Shown: positions 61,501-64,000 of the stretch, piece by piece | Numbering within the stretch: the stretch's first letter is position 1 | Layout of the letters: each line of letters starts with the position of its first letter | NCBI RefSeq assembly: GCF_003402475.1 | Contig: NZ_BFAB01000008.1 | Coordinates: 62,001 to 126,000, forward strand | Source: Mycobacterium sp. MFM001 | GTDB lineage: Bacteria; Actinomycetota; Actinomycetes; Mycobacteriales; Mycobacteriaceae | Direction of reading: 5' to 3' | DNA length: 64,000 nucleotides | Position numbers and translations under genes: made by a program | Notes under the pieces: model-generated | The model's input: only the letters and a program-made list of their open reading frames with translations | What the model was told of the DNA's origin: nothing | The model's database searches: none

Positions 61501-64000
61501 CCGCGCCGGCGACGAGGTCGGCTGCTCGGTGGTCGACGAGCTGACGCTGCAGGCGCCCCTGATGCTGCCCGCCTCCGGCTCTGTTGCGCTGCAGGTGGTC
61601 GTGGGGGCGGCCGACGAGACGGGTAAGCGCAGCGTGTCCGTGTTCTCCAGGGAGAACGCGGAGTCCGCGTGGACCTGCCACGCCGAGGGTGTGTTGAGCT
61701 CGGAATCGGTTGAGGCGGCAGCGGATTTGTCGGTGTGGCCGCCGGCCGGGGCCACGCCCGTCGACGTGACCGACGGCTATGAGCGGTTGGCCGCCGACGG
61801 CTACGGGTACGGCCCGGCGTTCCGCGGGCTGACGGCGATGTGGCGTCGCGGTGACGAGGTGTTCGCCGAAGTGACGCTGCCGGAGGCCGCCGGGGGAGTC
61901 AGCGGGTTCGGCGTGCACCCGGCGCTGCTGGATGCGGCGCTGCACGCGTTGGTCGTCGGTCACGACACGGCTGAACTGGCATTGCCGTTCTCCTGGCAGG
62001 GCGTGACGCTGCATGCGGCGGGCGCGTCGGCGGTGCGGGCGCGAATCACGCCGGCCGGCCCCTCGGCGGTGTCGGTCGAGCTGGCCGACGGGCTGGGCCT
62101 GCCGGTGTTGTCGGTGTCGGCGATGGTGGCCCGCCCGGTGTCGCAGCAGCAGTTGATGGCAGCGGTTTCCGGTTCGGCTGCCGATCGGCTGTTCGAGCTG
62201 GCGTGGTCGCCGGCTTCCGCCGGTACCGGTGCTACGCCGTCGTACGAGATCTTCGAATCGCTACCGGCAGCAGAGGATCCCGTCGTCGCCGCTTACGAGC
62301 GCACGCACGCCGCGTTGACCGCGGTACAGACCTGGCTGACCGAACGCGACTCGGGCGTGCTCGTCGTCGTCACCCGCGGCGCCATGGCGCTGCCCGGAGA
62401 AGACGTGACCGATCTGGCCGGAGCCGCGGTGTGGGGGCTGGTGCGCTCGGCGCAGACCGAGAATCCTGGCCGGCTGGTGCTCGCGGATGTCGACGGCCCC
62501 GTCGATGCCGCAACGATTTTGGCGATCGGTGAGCCGCAGGTGCTAGTGCGCGACGGAGTGGCATACACCCCGCGGGTGCGGGGCAGCCGCGCCGTCGACG
62601 GTCTGCTGGTGCCGCCGGACGGCGAGAAGCCCTGGCGGTTGGGCCTTTCGGCCGCAGGAACATTCGAAAACCTGCAACTCGAACCGGTGCCCAACGCCGA
62701 CGCGCCGCTGGGGCCGGGCCAGGTCCGCGTGGCGGTCCGCGCCATCGCCGCCAACTTCCGCGATGTCATGATCACCCTCGGCATGTTCACCCACGACGCA
62801 CTGCTGGGCGGCGAGGCCGCCGGCGTGGTGGTCGAAGTCGGGCCCGGAGTCACCGAATTCGCGGTCGGGGACGCGGTGATGGGATTCTTCCCCGACACCA
62901 GCGGCACGCTGGTCGCCGGTGACACCCGGCTGTTGCTTCCGATGCCGGCGGACTGGTCGTTCGCCGAAGCGGCCGGCGTCTCGGCCGTCTTCACCACCGC
63001 CTACTACGCGTTCCTGCACCTGGCCGACGTTCAGCCGGGGCAACGGGTGCTGATTCACGCCGCCACGGGTGGCGTGGGCATGGCGGCCGTGCAGCTGGCC
63101 CGCCATCTGGGGCTGGAGATATACGCCACCGCCAGCCGCGGCAAGTGGGACACCTTGCGGGCCATGGGCTTTGACGACGACCACATCGCCGACTCGCGCA
63201 CGCTGGACTTCGAGGAGAAGTTCCGCACGGCCACCGGCGGTCGCGGGTTCGACGTGGTGCTCGACTCGCTGGCCGGGGATTTCGTCGACGCGTCGCTGCG
63301 ACTGGTTGCCCCCGGCGGCGTCTTCCTGGAGATGGGCAAGACCGACATCCGCGATCCCGGCGTGGTCGCCGAAAACTACCCGGGCGTGCGCTACCGCGCC
63401 TTCGACCTCTTCGAACCCGGTCGGCCGCGCATGCACCAGTACCTGCTCGAGCTGGCACAGCTGTTCGACGACGGCGTATTACGGCCATTGCCGGTGACCA
63501 CGTTCGACATCCGGCGCGCCCCGGCGGCGTTGCGGTATCTGAGCCAGGCCCGCCATACCGGCAAGGTCGTAATGACGATGCCGGACGCGTGGGCTGCGGG
63601 CACGGTGCTGATCACCGGTGGTACCGGGATGGCCGGTTCGGCACTGGCCCGGCACGTCGTCGCCGAACACGGGGTACGCCACCTGCTGCTGTTGAGCCGC
63701 CGCGGCGCCGACGCCCCCGGCGCGGCGGAGTTGGCCGCGGAGCTTCGCCAAGCCGGCGCGCAGGTGCAGGTGGTGGCCTGCGATGCGGCCGACCGCGAAG
63801 CCCTGGCCAAGGTGATCTCCGACATTCCGGTGCAGCATCCGCTGTCGGCGGTGATCCACGCCGCCGGGGTGCTTGACGACGCGGTCGTCACGTCGCTAAC
63901 CCCCGACCGGGTGGACGCGGTGCTGCGCGCGAAGATCGACGCGGCGTGGAATCTGCATGAGCTGACCCGTGATCTGCACGTGTCGGCGTTCGTGATGTTC
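58589..64000 (+). CDS. pks12: Modular type I polyketide synthase Pks12, first module (partial)
   Basis: The first 1,804 codons of the mycoketide synthase; the gene runs off the right edge. The N-terminal docking coiled coil ([12 protein letters not shown], 5-16) is followed by the ketosynthase with Cys203 in D-T-A-C-S-S-S, an acyltransferase with Ser648 in G-H-S-Q-G-E, a dehydratase with His953 in N-D-H-A-V, an enoylreductase with H-A-A-T-G-G-V-G near 1490, and the start of a ketoreductase (L-I-T-G-G-T-G near 1672). M. tuberculosis Pks12 has two such modules and makes the branched chain of mannosyl phosphomycoketide, a CD1c antigen. A GAGGGG stretch lies ten bases before the ATG. Confidence 0.96.
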   Translation, partial: MADQLQHATEALRKALVQVERLKRKNRALLERSGEPIAIVGMSCRFPGGVNDPDGLWDMVDQGRDVMSEFPTDRGWDLAGLFDPDPDAPHKSYARHGGFVHDVAGFDAGFFGVSPSEALATDPQHRMLLELSWEALERAGIDPTGLRGSATGVFAGIIVQGYGMLAEEIEGYRLTGMTSSVATGRVAYVLGLEGPAVSVDTACSSSLVALHMAVQSLRSGECDLALAGGATVNATPTVFVEFSRHRGLAPDGRCKPYAGAADGVGWSEGGGMLVVERLSDARRLGHPVLAVVRGSAVNQDGASNGLTAPNGPSQQRVVRAALANAGLTAAEVDAVEGHGTGTTLGDPIEAQALLATYGQDRSEPLWLGSIKSNMGHTQAAAGVAGVIKMVQAMRHETLPATLHVDSPSPHVDWSAGRVSLLTEPHPWPADGKARRAGVSSFGISGTNAHVIIESVPSADAPADEAVKPAVLPWVVSAKSTAALEKQAARLSEFVAARPELDPVDVGWSLAGRSTFEHRAVVVGSDREQLLTGLGELADGLPGARVVHGSATPAGKTVFVFPGQGSQWLGMGVELLNTAPVFAEHMQSCADAFAEFVDWSLIDVLRGAPGAPGLDRVDVVQPALFAVMVSLAELWRSVGVRPDAVIGHSQGEIAAAYVAGALSLRDAARVVTLRSKLLTQLAGRGGMVSLACDIEQARELLAPFGDRISIAAINGRSAVVVSGEVPALEELIGHCAERELRARRIDVDYASHSVDVEAIRGQLADALAGIEPQSSRTAFFSTVTGSLFDTAGLDADYWYRNIRQTVEFDQAVRSACGQGYRTFIESSPHPALIAGIEDTVTDQGVNPIVIPTLGRDEGGFDRFLTSAAQAFVSGVAVDWRAVLPGGEFVELPTYAFERRRFWLSGDGAALDAAGLGLASSEHPLLGAVVERPDSGGVVLTGRPSPSSQAWLNDHAVSGMTVFPGTGFVELAIRAGDEVGCSVVDELTLQAPLMLPASGSVALQVVVGAADETGKRSVSVFSRENAESAWTCHAEGVLSSESVEAAADLSVWPPAGATPVDVTDGYERLAADGYGYGPAFRGLTAMWRRGDEVFAEVTLPEAAGGVSGFGVHPALLDAALHALVVGHDTAELALPFSWQGVTLHAAGASAVRARITPAGPSAVSVELADGLGLPVLSVSAMVARPVSQQQLMAAVSGSAADRLFELAWSPASAGTGATPSYEIFESLPAAEDPVVAAYERTHAALTAVQTWLTERDSGVLVVVTRGAMALPGEDVTDLAGAAVWGLVRSAQTENPGRLVLADVDGPVDAATILAIGEPQVLVRDGVAYTPRVRGSRAVDGLLVPPDGEKPWRLGLSAAGTFENLQLEPVPNADAPLGPGQVRVAVRAIAANFRDVMITLGMFTHDALLGGEAAGVVVEVGPGVTEFAVGDAVMGFFPDTSGTLVAGDTRLLLPMPADWSFAEAAGVSAVFTTAYYAFLHLADVQPGQRVLIHAATGGVGMAAVQLARHLGLEIYATASRGKWDTLRAMGFDDDHIADSRTLDFEEKFRTATGGRGFDVVLDSLAGDFVDASLRLVAPGGVFLEMGKTDIRDPGVVAENYPGVRYRAFDLFEPGRPRMHQYLLELAQLFDDGVLRPLPVTTFDIRRAPAALRYLSQARHTGKVVMTMPDAWAAGTVLITGGTGMAGSALARHVVAEHGVRHLLLLSRRGADAPGAAELAAELRQAGAQVQVVACDAADREALAKVISDIPVQHPLSAVIHAAGVLDDAVVTSLTPDRVDAVLRAKIDAAWNLHELTRDLHVSAFVMF

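Overview
The window is chromosomal DNA from a high-GC actinobacterium, almost certainly a non-tuberculous Mycobacterium. The evidence is a complete Pup-proteasome locus, a Pks12-type mycoketide synthase, Ppm1/Lnt, RbpA, an LppK-type lipoprotein, F420-dependent PPOX-fold enzymes, frequent GTG starts and many GTGA/ATGA start-stop overlaps. Gene order follows the M. tuberculosis segment from about Rv2125 to Rv2048c (compared from memory). I see no rRNA, tRNA, insertion sequence, prophage or CRISPR array. I cannot name the species.

Layout. 1-14.8 kb: a PAC2-family gene (cut by the left edge) diverges from metH, whose leader carries a convincing S-adenosylhomocysteine (SAH) riboswitch. Then come a SAM-dependent methyltransferase, an enoyl-CoA hydratase-like gene, a sugar permease, hisE-hisG, a DUF4126 membrane protein coupled to a disulfide-reductase-like flavoprotein, an acyl-CoA thioesterase-like gene with a RecB-type nuclease, trmI, and a minus-strand operon of an MTB12-like antigen, lppK and a DUF503 gene. 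15-28.5 kb: mpa, dop, pup-prcB-prcA, pafA, pafB-pafC, tatA, tatC, helY and a DUF4333 membrane protein, all on the plus strand. This covers protein tagging (PafA, Dop, Pup), unfolding (Mpa), proteolysis (PrcBA), damage-response regulation (PafBC) and Tat export.

28.5-39.2 kb: a 5'-3' exonuclease, pepE, a protein fusing a GyrA-like coiled coil to a GNAT domain, an F420-dependent biliverdin reductase and an SDR, then the cobalamin genes cobL-cobM-cobK (plus) and cobG-cobH-cobIJ (minus). A small DinB-like gene bracketed by two copies of a palindromic element sits between the two cob arms. 39.3-48.1 kb is the most accessory-looking part: an ABC permease and ATPase preceded by a Cys-containing upstream ORF, a large LuxR-type ATPase regulator, two flavoprotein monooxygenases, a SnoaL-like protein and an SDR.

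48.1-64 kb: cobN, a PPOX enzyme, a dienelactone hydrolase, fxsA, a YtcJ-like amidohydrolase, separate lnt and ppm1 genes, rbpA (minus), a small zinc-finger-like gene, and the first 1,804 codons of pks12, which runs off the right edge.

The observations most worth checking are the SAH riboswitch with a complete translational switch, the GyrA-like/GNAT fusion, the duplicated palindromic element around the DinB-like gene, the possible cysteine-sensing leader before the ABC permease, and the symmetric divergent promoters. All coordinates and motif readings were made by eye; family assignments rest on recognised motifs and remembered homologues, not on database searches.
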